A program made the position numbers and the translations under genes. Below the pieces are notes generated by a model. It saw nothing but the letters and a program-made list of their open reading frames with translations, searched no databases and was not told where the DNA came from. A stretch of 64,000 bases of DNA from the NCBI GenBank assembly GCA_963971285.1, contig OZ020253.1:3410001-3474000 (forward strand). Reading direction: 5' to 3'. This stretch comes from Astropecten irregularis. Its lineage: Eukaryota; Echinodermata; Asteroidea; Paxillosida; Astropectinidae. Below, piece after piece: positions 1-30,300 of this stretch. The first letter of the stretch is position 1. Each line of letters opens with the position of its first letter.

Positions 1-121
1 GGTGTATTTATCCAGAAATAAGTAAAACAAAGTCAGAGAACAGTACTTTTAATTCAGACAGAAATAAATGTGGATAAAAGGACAGAACAAATTTCATCTA
101 AAAATGATCTTCGTTTTCCAG

Positions 122-2490
122 GTTCGGGACACTGAGGCAGTCTGCCGCCGTTTCAAGACGGATCTTCACAACTGCGTTGCATACATTCAGGAACCCAAGA
201 AATTGAAAGAGAGCATCAAACAGTTGTATGCTAAGCACGTACAGGACGATACAGTAAGTCATTTTCATAGCACATTTCATCTACAGAAGTTGTGACAAAA
301 CAAGAAATAAAGCCATTCAAAAGTGAACAAAGACAAATTTACTGGAAATGGGTTGGATTGGAACCTGCGACCCCCGGATCAAATCCCACTCCGGTCAATT
401 GTTAAGTTATTGAAAAGTGAACAAACAAAAATTCACTGGAGCGGGATTTGAACCAGCGACCTCTGGAATTCTGTACCGGTGCTCTTACCAACTGAGCTAT
501 CCAGCCCTATGTTGGTGGTGGATATAGCTCTGTTGGTAAGAGCACCAGTACAGTATTCGGGAGGTCGCTGGTTTGAATCCTGCTCCAGTAAATTTTTCTT
601 TGGTGACTTTTCAATGACTTGAACTTAATCCAGTCAGTTTCCCTTGTGGTTAATGGTTATTTGATTATATTGATTAGAAAACTGCATCCTCTTTGAGTGA
701 TCCCCCATGTATGTTTGCTAATGCTAATGCATTGCTAATGCTACGCTTATCTGAAATGATCCAATTGTGAGCCCAGTTTGTGAGTGGTTTCATGGCTTCT
801 GACTGCCAAATGAAGTGTAACTCACAGTTTACGACACCACTATTACGGGTTGGATAGCTCAGTTGGTAGATCACTGGTACGGTATTCCATGGGGGTTGCA
901 GGTTCAAATTGCTTGGCAACTCTCTGGGTCTTTACTATTCGTAACCGAGGACACCAAGTGTATGAGGTTTTCGTGAAGTTCCTCCAAATTTGATTAGTGA
1001 ACTGATTTTCTCTTGTTTGATTCATAGATTGAGTCTGCGAGTGTTGATGCTGACATCCAGCGGGAGTACAGCCGACAGCGCAAACATCTTGAGCAGAGCG
1101 TGGCCTCGCTGCGCAAGAAACTTGCTAAGGACACGGAGATCCACCGAGCCGACAACGTCCGTATCATGCAGGTTAGTAGACTTATCTTAGTCAACTGGCC
1201 GGGGCCTTTCTCAAAGCTCAGCTCAGGCTCAGGCTCCATCTCTGTCATCTCTGGGTCGATTTCACGAAGCCCTACGATCGATTGTATAAACTCGAGTTAT
1301 GAAGGACAATCCATCGTATCCTTCGTAGGGCTTCAATGCATCATAAGTCCTACAATTGATAGTAAGTTACGATGGGTTTGGTGAAATCGACCCCAGCCCT
1401 CCTAGTAGAGTAGGGGATGGTGTTGAGCCCTGATCATGAGTGGTTTATTAAATCTATAACCTTCGTGAAATAACCACAAGGGAAACTGACTGAGTTTTTT
1501 TAAGTCATTGAAAAGTGAACAAAGAAAAAACTCAGTCAGTTTCCCTTGTTGTTATTTCACGAATATATTAATTAAAAAGCCGTATCCTCTTTGAGTGATC
1601 CACCATGTGCCGTTCCCAGGTTGCAGCATTGTTGCGTGTATTATTGAAACGATCCCTGGGGTGTGGCGGTGTGTGCGTGGTTTCATGGCTTCTGACTGCC
1701 AAACGAACAAAGATAGTTGACTATTGGGGTCACCACCAACGTAGGGCTGGATGGCTCATCAGTTGGTAGAGCCGCCTGTACGGTATTCAGGAGGTCGCCG
1801 GTTCGAATCCCACTCCAGTCAATTTTTCTTTGTTCACTTTTCAAATCTATAACCTGTTCAATTCTAATACTCTGCGTTAGTCACTTGTCTCTTTACCTGT
1901 TAACTGTATGACGGATCCCGTGGGTTCAAAGTAGTGAATAAACCCCACATAACAAAAGAACATATTATTTGCTGAGCACAAACGTCCTTTGAGAAAAGTC
2001 CTCCAAAAAATTTGACGAAGCTTAGGGATTAAATCTGTTTAAATAAGGTCTGCACATCAAACTTGAAGATTTGCTGAGAGTTTTGATGGTAAATGTTAGT
2101 GTTGATTGGGAAATTTAATACATTCTTACTTTTATGTTGTTACAGGAAAATGTGTCCTTGATCAAGGAGATCAACGACCTTCGACGGGAGCTGAAGATTG
2201 CCCGCACCCAGGTCCACGACCTAGAGGCCGCCCTGGGCATCAACAAGAAGAACAAGAACCAGCAGCTAGAGCAGCAACAGCAGGCCGAGTCTGCGCTGTA
2301 CATGAACGGCACCAGCGGCGGCGGAACCAGCACGATGTCCAGTCGGGAAGGCAAGCACGACGAGAACGTGCGCATTATTGACATGCAGCGCAGTGAGATC
2401 CGTAAGCTGAGGACGCAGCTCATGGAGGCCGAGCAGTTTGCGCAGAGACCGCCCTCTGGAGGTCGGCTACCGCCGGTCTTGGCCCAGTAG
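122..2490 (+). CDS. CFAP57: CFAP57/WDR65-like ciliary protein, last three coding exons (partial gene)
   Basis: Coding exons are 122-253, 1028-1171 and 2146-2490 (TAG stop at 2488-2490), all phase 0. Donors are gtaagt and gttagt; acceptors end in ttccag, catag and tacag. Together they encode the last 206 residues; the 5' part lies outside the window. The peptide is charged and coiled-coil-like, with stretches such as [31 protein letters not shown] and [14 protein letters not shown]. These match my memory of the C-terminus of CFAP57 (WDR65), a WD-repeat plus coiled-coil axonemal protein that helps place inner dynein arms. The extreme C-terminus is low complexity (Gln- and Gly/Ser-rich) and probably disordered. 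No WD repeats are visible here, so the name rests on the coiled-coil tail only. Introns 1 and 2 of this segment contain SINE and MITE copies. Confidence 0.8.
345..620. mobile_element. SINE-A inverted pair (tRNA-like heads facing each other)
   Basis: A minus-strand copy (345-520) shows the reverse complements of a B box (GGATTTGAACC) and an A box (CCAACTGAGCTA). A plus-strand copy (521-612) follows head to head with TAGCTCTGTTGGTAAGAGC and GGTTTGAATCC. Both end in the family's 3' segment (TTTCTTTG-TTCACTTTTCAA). The pair forms one long hairpin of tRNA-like sequence. These are tRNA-derived retroposons, not functional tRNA genes. Confidence 0.75.
613..915 (+). mobile_element. SINE-A copy, degenerate
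   Basis: Contains the family-A leader (GTTTCCCTTGTGG, CTCTTTGAGTGATCCCCC, GGTTTCATGGCTTCTGACTG), then a tRNA-like head with TAGCTCAGTTGGTAGA and a decayed B box (GGTTCAAATTG). It lies in the first visible CFAP57 intron. Confidence 0.7.
1254..1394. mobile_element. MITE, GGGTCGATTTCAC family
   Basis: About 140 bp with inverted ends GGTCGATTTCACGAA and TTTGGTGAAATCGACC, and internal palindromic pieces (CCTACGATCG / CGTAGG). Flanks are CTG on the left and CCAG on the right. The same family recurs at 62110 with a perfect CTG duplication. Confidence 0.75.
1463..1850 (+). mobile_element. SINE-A copy with duplicated leader
   Basis: The 5' part contains an inverted leader segment (CAAGGGAAACTGACTGAG at 1480-1497 against CTCAGTCAGTTTCCCTTG at 1531-1548). 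The main body has the family leader, then a tRNA head with GGTTCGAATCCCACTCCAG and the 3' segment TTTCTTTGTTCACTTTTCAA. It lies in the last CFAP57 intron. Confidence 0.75.
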
Positions 2491-3800
2491 GATATATTCA
2501 TGGAGTGGCCTTGTTCTTGTTCACATTTCAAAGTTGACTTGTAACCGACATCCAGTCATGCTTGTTCAATATACTTCCAATTTATATTGCAATATCGGAG
2601 CAAAATATTACTTTTCCATATTTCACAGTAAATATTTGAATTAACACAGTGTGTAGACACCAATGCACAATCCATTGCATGTTTTTATAACAGGTGGAAT
2701 CTTTTTGATTCGATACGCTTTATACACAATTTCCGTCCATATTTTGTTTGAGAGGATAACATAGGATATTTGCATATATGGAACTTCCAACGCTTAGTTT
2801 TCCCCAGCTCCTGGTCATAGCCTTGGTGCTCCTGGTCACTGCCTTGGTGCCCCTGGTAACTGCCTCGGTGCCCCTGGTTATTGCATTAAAGCTCCTGGTC
2901 ATTGCCTTGGTGCCCCTGGTCAGGAAAAAAAAAGTTTTGATATCAAAACTCCTGTGAATAGATTTGAAAATACTGAGAGCGTTTTTCACTGTTTCTTACA
3001 GTTTCCAATGATGATATGAGCTGAAAATTTCACAGGTTTGTTTTTAATCCATGACAAATCAAATTATGAACAGACAACAGCTGTTCTGTCACCTTTACCA
3101 ATCCTGTATTATGCCATTAACACTAAATGTGCAAGCATTGATTTTATGGTTGTCAGTGAAAAATGTTGAAGAACCATGATGATGTGCCTAAACTGCCTAT
3201 AGACCTTACATCTAGCTAGGATTCTTGTAAATAAATTGTAAATAAAAGCTACAAATTGTGTACATGTACATATTTTCTGATTGGATTTCTATGGTCATTG
3301 CAAAGTATCAATATCTAAAGGTACATTTCTTGAATAATCCACGTTTTCATGTCAAATTTTCCGATTCACTTTGAAGAGTTATTTATTGTTTTCCTTCGTT
3401 TAATTTATAGGTAAATGATTTGCATAATATTTTCTTTTCATACTTTTGATTTTTAATCATTATTATCAAATTTGTATCGAAATGTGTACTTCCATTGGGT
3501 AAAGATTTTAAATTCAAATGGCCTTATAATAAAAACCGTCCAGAACTTTTCTTCCTACGAAAAACAAGATTTTTTTTACCTTGTTTGTGCCTGGTTACTA
3601 TAATTTTGAAGCAAGAAATTGCAGGGAATTTTCAGAGTGAAATGAATACAGATTTTAGATCAATGTTCTTTTTATAATATGTGATTTCACTCAAATCGAA
3701 ATGAATTGCCTTACCTTTGTGTTTCATATGTTTGTGTAATATGCAAATGTGAGAAATTATGTAAATACGAACTCAAAATAAAGATATTCCGTCCTGTTTG
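2491..3800 (+). other. Probable 3' UTR and polyadenylation region of the CFAP57-like gene
   Basis: AT-rich non-coding sequence directly follows the stop codon. AATAAA hexamers lie at 3230-3235, 3241-3246 and 3777-3782, each a plausible poly(A) signal; without transcript data I cannot choose. A 21-bp minisatellite lies near its start. Apart from that I see no repeat family in this stretch, which is unusual for the window and fits transcribed UTR. Confidence 0.5.
2808..2922. repeat. 21-bp minisatellite, about 5.5 copies
   Basis: Units of exactly 21 bp start with CYCCTGGT and end with GCCTTGGTG; one unit (ending attaaag) is degenerate. Because 21 is a multiple of 3, the minus strand stays open with a 7-residue cycle (TRGTKAV-like). 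That explains an 89-codon minus-strand frame, which I do not regard as a gene. Confidence 0.85.
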
Positions 3801-3907
3801 AATATTTTAAACCAATAAGATGTTGTCTTGCTTGAATTATTGGTTTTTAATTTATCCAGTTTAACGAAGTTACCCATGATGATAAAAGATTGCATTGCCC
3901 AGTGATA

Positions 3908-4270
3908 CAGGTACTATTATACTTTGGTAGCATACCGAAACAGGAACCTTCACAGATTTACCTATAACTTACACGGTATAAAGATGGTTATAGTAGAAAC
4001 ATACCGTTAAAGTTTGTCTGCCCGAAATTGCTGTATATATCCAGAAAAGAGTAAAACCAGTGTCAGACCGAAATTATTTTTGATCTTTTAAAGATCAAAA
4101 ATAAAAGAGAAAAGACTTAAGAAATACCATGGCCGTTTTTCACAGTTTTCTGAAAAAGCGGGTACCGTATGGGACTGACATTTTCACAGATGACTGTTAC
4201 TGTATCTTCCTTGATATATTTGCCCATGAATCTGTATTTTATTGACAAAAAAACGAAGTATGAATGTACC
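3908..4270. mobile_element. GATC-core palindromic MITE, near full length
   Basis: The left end reads CTATTATACTTTGGTAGCA and the right end CGAAGTATGAATGTACCTT. In the middle sits the hairpin GATCTTTTAAAGATC, with conserved segments GCTGTATATATCCAGAAA and GACTTAAGAAATAC around it. It belongs to the most abundant family in the window, described under the copy at 10962. Confidence 0.7.
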
Positions 4271-4650
4271 TTCAAAGGGCTTACACAACATTGGTAACAA
4301 ACCAAAACGGAAATGTTCACAGATTTACGTTTAACATTCAGGGCATAAAGACGGTAATGGATGCATAATATGTGAAAATGTTTCTGCCTGAAATGCTGTA
4401 TTTTCCAGAAAAAAAGTAAAACTAAACAACAAAACATTTTTGAACTTGGAAAGATAAAAATGAGACAGCTATTTCCACACAATTATCAATTCCACCCATT
4501 TTGGCATAACAATTCGAAATGTTTTTCGCTGTTTTCTACTGTTTCCAATGATCAGCTGAGCTGAAAATTTCACCGGCAGGTGTTTTTATTCCATGACAAA
4601 TCATCAAATTATGAACAATGTTCTGTCACCTTTACCAATGTTGTACTCCC
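4271..4650. mobile_element. GATC-core MITE, variant with an extra 3' module
   Basis: Shares the segment AATGTTTCTGCCTGAAATGC with the family. It then carries a variant module (TTTTCTACTGTTTCCAATGA, GAGCTGAAAATTTCAC, CCATGACAAATCA, TTCTGTCACCTTTACCAAT) that is also found at 10248, 17560, 25510, 35180 and 49985. Confidence 0.65.
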
Positions 4651-4654
4651 AATT

Positions 4655-5012
4655 AAAGGTAGTACCATACTTTTTTTGTCAAGAAAATGCAGATTAATGG
4701 GAAAAAATATCAAGGAAGAATGGAAGATACAGGAACAGTCATCTGTGAAAATCCCAGTCCCATACGGTGCCCACTTTTTGAGAAAACATTGAAAACGCCC
4801 ACCAGTGTTAAAACAAAATTAAGTTTTGCGTTTATTTTGGATCTTTATTTAAAAGATCAAAATTGTTTTTGGTCATTGCTTTTCCAACCCATTTTTTTTA
4901 AATAATAAATACACTCTGCATTTCAACACGGTTAGTTATAGGTAAATCTGTAACTGAGATTTATGTTTCGGTATATGCTACCAAAATATGATACTACACA
5001 TTACCTTTAATT
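4655..5012. mobile_element. GATC-core palindromic MITE, near full length
   Basis: Begins TTAAAGGTAGTACCATACTT and ends with ATGATACTACACATTACC plus TTTAA, with a GATC-to-GATC hairpin core near 4840-4860. It ends about 390 bp before the CTH start codon. Confidence 0.7.
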
Positions 5013-5039
5013 TGTCTAGACACTTCTAAAATATGTGAC

Positions 5040-5401
5040 CTACTTTTGGGACTGCCGTGAGGGAGGGGTAAAAAAAACTTAAAGCACACCGCCCCCTCCC
5101 CGCCCCCCACCAAGGACCCCTATCATTGGTTAATTTTTTAGTCACGTGAAAAACTCGTGTAAGCTATGATATTGAGCTTTATTACGCAGTTGTATATTAT
5201 GCATTATTGCGTCATTCATTCATAAACGATCGATGTGACCCAGAGGTCAAACAAAACACCGGCATCGTGTAGTACACTACTAGGACTTCCATATGCTTTA
5301 AATCGCTGTCAAATCTACCCAAATAAGTCCCTGATTTGAGATCGGTTCTCACTGTCAGATAATTTGGTCTAAGGTAGTGTATTTCAGCCATAAAAAGCAA
5401 C
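5040..5401 (+). promoter_or_regulatory. Probable CTH promoter and 5' UTR
   Basis: The stretch before the CTH start has a C-rich tract at about 5085-5110 (runs of CCCC/CCGCC, GC-box-like on the opposite strand), unlike the AT-rich surroundings, and no recognisable transposon. The transcription start cannot be placed from sequence alone. Confidence 0.35.
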
Positions 5402-24006
<18,605 letters not shown>

Positions 24007-24230
24007 CTGAGGATGAAGACAGCCGAGTGCCTCTGGGATGCCACGGCGTTACAAGATGGATCTTGTTTCTGTTAGTGAAACTGCATTATGCAATCATCCA
24101 AAGCATTTATTTTGTGTAGACTTAATTATGTGGAATGTAGAGAATATTTGGTGTGTATTTTGGGAGTTCACTCTTTTTTTTTTTTAATGTGCGCTATTAA
24201 ATATTTTTCTTGTATTTAAAGATATTAAAG
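24007..24230 (+). other. Probable CTH 3' UTR start
   Basis: Sequence after the TAA at 24004-24006. ATTAAA at 24196-24201 and 24224-24229 could serve as non-canonical poly(A) signals. No transposon is recognisable until about 24545. Confidence 0.4.
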
Positions 24231-24547
24231 CACATTCTTTCATTTCTATTTCTAAAACTATTTTGAAATATGCTATTGGTCACGTACTTTCAAGCTTTTA
24301 AAAGGCTTTTTACACTGAAATTACCGGGGTCCTTAATACTTATATCCACTGTTAGTTGATACACAAAATTGAAAATCTTTTATGTTAACTTTGGCGCACG
24401 ATGTTACATAGTGTAATAATATGATATTTAAAGGCTTCTTTCAGTTTGTTAAAGACTTTGGTTTTGTTTTCGTTATGATGAAGTATCTATTTTTATTCTC
24501 CTTTATAGTAAAAAGTTTTAGTCATTAAACCTACTCATACTAGTTTT

Positions 24548-24890
24548 ATCATCAAATAACCACAAGAGGAACTTAATTTAAAGTCATTGAAAAGTGAACC
24601 AAGAATAATTGACTTGAGCGGGATTCGAACCAGCGATCTCCGGAATACCGTACTGGCGCTCTTACGAACTGAGCTATCCAGCCCTATGTTGGCGGTGTCC
24701 CTAATAGTCAATTACCTTTGTTCATTTGACAGTCAGAAGCCATGAAACCACTTACATACCGCTATATCCCAAGGATCATTTCATCGATACTCGCAGCAAT
24801 GCTGCAACCTGAGAATGGTACATGGGGGATCACTCAAAGAGGATGCAGCTTTTTAATAAATATAACTGCAGGTTTGAATCCTGTCTATTT
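24548..24890 (-). mobile_element. SINE-A copy
   Basis: Starts with TCATTGAAAAGTGAACCAAG, then GGATTCGAACCAGCGATC (B box complement), CTGAGCTATCCAGCCC and the leader up to GGGGGATCACTCAAAGAGGA. Confidence 0.8.
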
Positions 24891-24959
24891 TTCTATGTTC
24901 ACTTTCAATAACGGCCAATATTGTTAGATTTGATCCCTTTCTACTTTACACCGATCTGA

Positions 24960-25205
24960 TGGCGCAACCATGGAGGTAGGAAACACCCACCATTACTGCA
25001 GTGTCCCCACCCACCTTTTGTCCGGCAACAAAAGAATTTACGTCTGCAGCACTCTATATTGCAGGGTGTAACATGTACGTCTACTAATCATGGGACGTAC
25101 ACCCTGCAGTTGTAGAGTGTGGCGGAGCATAAATTATTTCGTCGTCAGACAAAAGGCTGAAGGGGACACTGCAGTAATGGCGGACAGTATATCGGTGTAT
25201 ACTAG
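24960..25205. mobile_element. Long palindromic element (sister at 50585)
   Basis: About 100-bp arms around a short centre: ACTGCAGTGTCCCC / GGGGACACTGCAGT, TTTTGTCCGGCAACAAAAGA against the diverged right arm, and GCAGGGTGTA / TACACCCTGC beside the centre CTAATCATGGGACG. Also shares ATCGGTGTAT downstream with the copy at 50590. Confidence 0.8.
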
Positions 25206-25314
25206 CCCCTGCAGAGAGACTTAGACAGCAGTGGTATAAATATTGTTGAGAAATATGAAATGTACAGATGAAATTTATAACAATAATAGTGTGTCGTCTC
25301 AGCAGCTGTTAAAA

Positions 25315-25670
25315 GTACACTACAGGATTGGAACAAACCAAAACCGAAATGTTCACAAGTTTACGTATTTAACTTACAGGGTTTAAAGATAGACCTGTAC
25401 AAACATACCATTTAAATTTGTCTGCCTGAAATGCTGTATGTATCCAGAAATGTGTAAAAACTAAAAATACCGAAAATAGTTTTGATCTCCGAGATCAAAA
25501 CCTCACAGTGATTACAATTGCAACAATTTTTTGCTGTTTTCTACTGTTTCCGAAGATCAATTGAGCTGAAAATTTAACAGGTTTGTTTTTTATTCCATGA
25601 CAAATCAAATTATGAACAGACCGCAGCTGCTCTGTCAACTTTATCAACTATGTACTATAGCTTTAAATAA
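25315..25670. mobile_element. GATC-core MITE, variant copy
   Basis: GATCTCCGAGATC core, preceded by GAAATGCTGTATGTATCCAG and followed by the variant module (TTTTCTACTGTTTCCGAAGA, CCATGACAAATCAAATTATG). Confidence 0.65.
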
Positions 25671-25854
25671 CAAAAATTAATATTTCATTATTAAATTCCT
25701 TGTATGCTATGTGTGCAAGTATTTGTATAATAAAATAGCAGAATGTCTTTGATCAATTTCGTAATTTTAAAATATCTGATAATAAATCATTCCTTGATGA
25801 GTTCTATCATCAAATCTTCTTGACAGACCTCAATTTTATTCAAAGACTGAGTTA

Positions 25855-26645
25855 CTTAAAGGTAGTATCATACTTTGTTTTTTTGTCAAAGAAATACAGA
25901 TTCATGGGCAGAAATATCAAGGAAGATACAGTAACAGTCATCTGTGGAAATTTCAGTCCCATGATATGGTGCCCACTTTTTGCGAAAACATTGAAAACTG
26001 CCACAGTATTTCTTAAGTCTTTTTTCTTATTTTTGATCTTTAAAGGTAGTAACATACTTTGGTAAGAAACCAAAAAAGAAATGTTATTATAGCTTACAGG
26101 GTATGAAGTTGGTGGTGGTAGAAATATACCGTTAATTTTTTTCTGCCTGAAATGGTGTACTTTATCCAGAAATTAGTAAAACAACGACCGAAAATCTTTT
26201 TGATCTTTTCAAAGATCAAAAGTGAAAGAGAAAAGACTTAAGAAATACTGTGACAGTTTTTCACTGTTTTCTACCATCGCCATATATAGCCTGTAAGTTA
26301 TAGGTAAATATGTGAAGATTTCTGTTTTGATATGCCACCAAAGTATATGATACTACCTGTAAAGGTAGTATGGTAGAAATATACCGTTAACATGTCTCTG
26401 CCTGAAATGCTGTATTTATCAAGAAAAGAGTAAAACCAGTGACCAAAATAATTTTTGATCTTTTAAAGATAAAAAATAAAAGAGAAAAGACTTGAGAAAT
26501 ACTGTGGGCGTTTTTCACTGTTTTTCTCAAAAAGTGGGCAACGTATGGGACTGAAAATTTCACAGATGATTGTTACAGTATCTGTCTTGATATTTTTGCC
26601 CATGAACCTGCATTTCTTTGACAAAAACCAAAGTATGATATTAGG
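25855..26645. mobile_element. Cluster of three overlapping GATC-core MITE units
   Basis: Units run about 25855-26070 (TTAAAGGTAGTATCATACTT...), 26045-26362 (a second inverted arm with GATCTTTTCAAAGATC) and 26363-26645 (arm ending CAAAGTATGATATTAGG). Nested or tandem insertion of the same family. Confidence 0.65.
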
Positions 26646-26819
26646 AAAAAGGAATAAGAAGATAGTGAAGTTTTCATTGGTTGAATGTCTGGGGGTGTGT
26701 CCATACACGCCCCCAAGGATCCCACCAATAGAATCGGAGCTGGGTTTCATAAGGCGCATGTGTTTATCATTAAACCTGGTTTACATAAAATATTATGATT
26801 AAAATCTGCATATAACTGC

Positions 26820-27301
26820 TGGATACCAGTTAATGACGTCACTATTATACACTCGTTCCCTGGGAATTGCCTCCCTGCAGTTGCTACCGTGCGTTATAGC
26901 ATAGCGTATCCATGCACTTTGAATACGAGGTTGAAGCTGATGGCTGACCTAGTACTTTTCCAATCAGATGGCGTATGTTAAGGTCATTACGTACTGAAAA
27001 CAAACAATTCTTCTGGCCTTACGGAAGCTGCGTCAGGGTTAGTTTTGCGGTTAAGAATGATACCACTTACCAGTCGTTGTCTGACTATTGTTGTCTGATA
27101 ACACAAAGGCTTAGTTATCAAGTGTCAAAGTTGCATTTCCGCTCTTGATTTGGACCAGAATCTAGGCCACTTGACTTGGACTAACAAAGTTGGAGGTTTA
27201 GGACTTCCAGTTTCATCAGCGCACAGAGTCACATCACAGCACAGCACAGGTAGCCTTGGAACGTAACTTACAAATTCATAGCTGAAATTTGATGCTGAAC
27301 A
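26820..27301 (+). promoter_or_regulatory. Probable GLDC promoter and 5' UTR, with an overlapping uORF
   Basis: Repeat-poor sequence before the GLDC start. An upstream ATG at 27292-27294, in a weak context (T at -3), opens a 14-codon frame that ends at TGA 27334-27336. It overlaps the GLDC start in another frame. A CA-rich tract (about 27230-27250) is followed by CAGGTAGCC, which could be a 5' UTR donor site; that is only a possibility. Confidence 0.35.
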
Positions 27302-30300
27302 ATGTTTCGATTCGGTCGACTTCGCGGTTTAGCTGACAGGGGGACAGCAATAACAAAAGCCAATCTGTCAACAGCTATACCCCCAATTGCTCTGCCGTCG
27401 ACATCAATCTTTCAACCCAAAAAATGGCTGCAGCAACAACAAACAAAGCAGACCCGGCGCTTCCAGTCAACAGAGAATCAGAATGGACCCAGGAAACTTG
27501 ACAGGGTTTACAAAAGACATGACCATTTTCCCGACCGTCACATCGGTCCAAATGAATCCAATATTCAAGAAATGCTGTCTTTAATTGGGGCAGAGGTATG
27601 TATTTGGATAATATCAGTGTTTATTTACACACTAAAAAAAGGCGATTGTAAAGTTTGGGACCCCCCTAGGCCTACCCCCTATGCGAAGCATGTGCAACTG
27701 AACGTATTCACGGTCGTTCCAAGATGTGGTAAAAACACAGAGGGGTCCCGAACTTTGCAATCGCCTTAAAGAAGAAGTGTAGGCTAAATTTTGCAAGCAT
27801 CGTCATGCATTCTTTCCTGTTGGGCATGCCACATTGCCAGCCTTCTTTCTAAAGGTTATTTTGCCAGAGGTACGTTCTAATACTGCAATTTTAGCCAATG
27901 AGAATGGCAAAATAGCATTTGTAGGAAGATTGCCGGTGCCGGCAAAATTTACACTGCCATGTTAAAAAATAATGACCATTTTTTACCCAAAGTTACAAGA
28001 CTAGGGCGATTGTAATTATAGTTAAGGACCCCTCTGTCTGTGTTTTTACCACATGCTGGAACGACTGAATATGTTCCGTTGCGCATGATGTGGTAAAACA
28101 AAGGGGGGTTCGGAACTTTACAATCGCCATGTTTGGGACCTTCTGTGGTTTTTATACTGTGAACTTCACTACTGTGAAACACCTTAAATTGGACACGCTG
28201 TGCATATGAGAAAAACACAGTGGTGGTCCCGAACTTTACAATCGCCGTCAACAATACGCTTACGTTAGTTGTAGCACTCTCCTTGCAAGGGGTTGTCCAT
28301 AAAGTACGTACGCACGAAATGCCGACTTTTGAAACCCCCCCAACCCCGCTCCTCCCCCCTCTCTGTACGCATGGTGTACGCAGAGGTTAACACTGAGTCT
28401 AAATCACTGTTGTAACTACCGTAAATGATTCAGTACATGCCCTGCAAGATCAAAAATTATAGGTAGACTGAGGTGGAGGCTCACTGGAATATCAATTCTT
28501 TTCATGGTCAATTGAAAGAATTTAGGTTTTTCAGCTTTTCTCATCAGTAGTCCAGATATAAAAAGCACATCATCATTGTACTGCCACCAGGGGCCAATTT
28601 CATGAAGCCGCTAAGCACAAAAAATTGCTTAGCACAAAAATATCTTGCCCAATAAATCAAACTATCGTTAAAAATTCCATTTGATATTCATGGTCAGCGA
28701 ACAACAGCCAAAGAACAATCACAAGCGATACACAACACATGGACATTTGGTTGTTAACGCTGTTTTTATTATTAAGACAGAAATGTCATGCTTAGCAAAT
28801 TGTTGTGCTAAGCAGCGCTGTGAAATTGGCCCCTGGGGCCAATTTCATAGAGCTGCTTAAGCACCAAAATTTGCTTAAGCACCCAAAACCATGGTAGATA
28901 AAATCAGTATGCCAGCCAAAACTCACTGTGAATGTTATGCTCAGCAAACAATGGCCGAATACAAGTTAAAAGCAGTAAACATCACATGAAAATTTGGTTC
29001 GTAATCCTGTTTGATCAAGGAAGACTTTTCATGCTTAAGCAAATTTTGTGCTTAAGCAGCTCTATGAAATTGGCCCCTGATCCTAGAGGGACATGGTGCT
29101 GAGGCTAGCATGCGCTCTTTTACACACTTTCTGACGGTTCATACATACAGTAGGAGGGGGCCATGCGGGTTTCCCATTAGGGGCCATCCGTAAAGTATGT
29201 ACGCATGAAATGCCAACTTTTCAGAACCCTCCGCCCAGTACGCATGGCGTACGCACTACGCAGTACAGTTTTGATCTTACAGAGATCAAAACTTGATCAC
29301 AGAGATCAAAATTCCTGTGAGTAGATTTTAAAATACTCTGGCGTTTTTCACTTTTTTTCTCAAAAAGTGGGCACTGCATGGGACTGGGAATTTCACAGAT
29401 GACTGAATCTTTCTCGATTTGTTTACCAATGAATCAGCATTTCTTTGCGGGCAAAATCCAAAGCAATGGTCACCTTTAAAATACGGTAAAACAGGCAGCA
29501 AGACCTCTGCCTGGTCTCAAGTATCAGATCATCTCAATCACAGCAAAATTAATCTCTTTAAGATTGGAAATGATTCAAGTGTTAATCAGAGGATCAATTT
29601 GAAGCCATAACATCTGACAATGAAAGTACATGTACTAGTTCATGGCTGTCAATTCAAGGACGTGACCACGGGCCATGTTGCCGCCAAATTATTTGCACGC
29701 AATATACAAAGGATGTTACAAATCACTGAGCATCCACGCATAGGCCTAGGGCTATCCCTTCAAAAAGCTAATTTACCTTTTGTATACCAGTATCAATTCT
29801 GTGTGATTTAGTGTGAAGCCTATGACCTGACGACCCAAAGAGGAAGCACCCACGCATAGTCCATTCAGAATTTTCCCCTGAGGCCAAAATAAATTTATAA
29901 ATTTCTGCTTTCAGTTACCTGACAGAACCTGTTTGTTTGTTGTGACTCTAAAAACTCTGGGAAAAAAAAGATAAAAAGATGCCTCCATACAGGGCTCAAA
30001 ATATCCACTAGACCGTGGACCGAGTCTTAGTGATTTCAATGTCGGTCTAGTGAAATGTGGACTGCAGTTAGTCCGGCTGTCTAGTGATTTTATTTTCCTT
30101 GCACTATTGAAATGGTGCCCAAATTGATGATTTCATGGTTTTATTTGTTACTGGCAAAATTTATTGAGCAAAACTCCTTTTGAGGAAATGATGCAAGACC
30201 ATGACAAAAAATGTCATTTTGCTTTGCAATTTTGCGTAATAGCGATGGATTTGGGCTTAAGCGATGATCGCAAAGCGTGAAATCGGCCCCTAGTCTAGTA

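Noticed and set aside
2720..2989. Minus-strand collagen-like or repeat peptide of 89 codons
   Set aside because: Product of the in-phase 21-bp minisatellite in the CFAP57 3' UTR.
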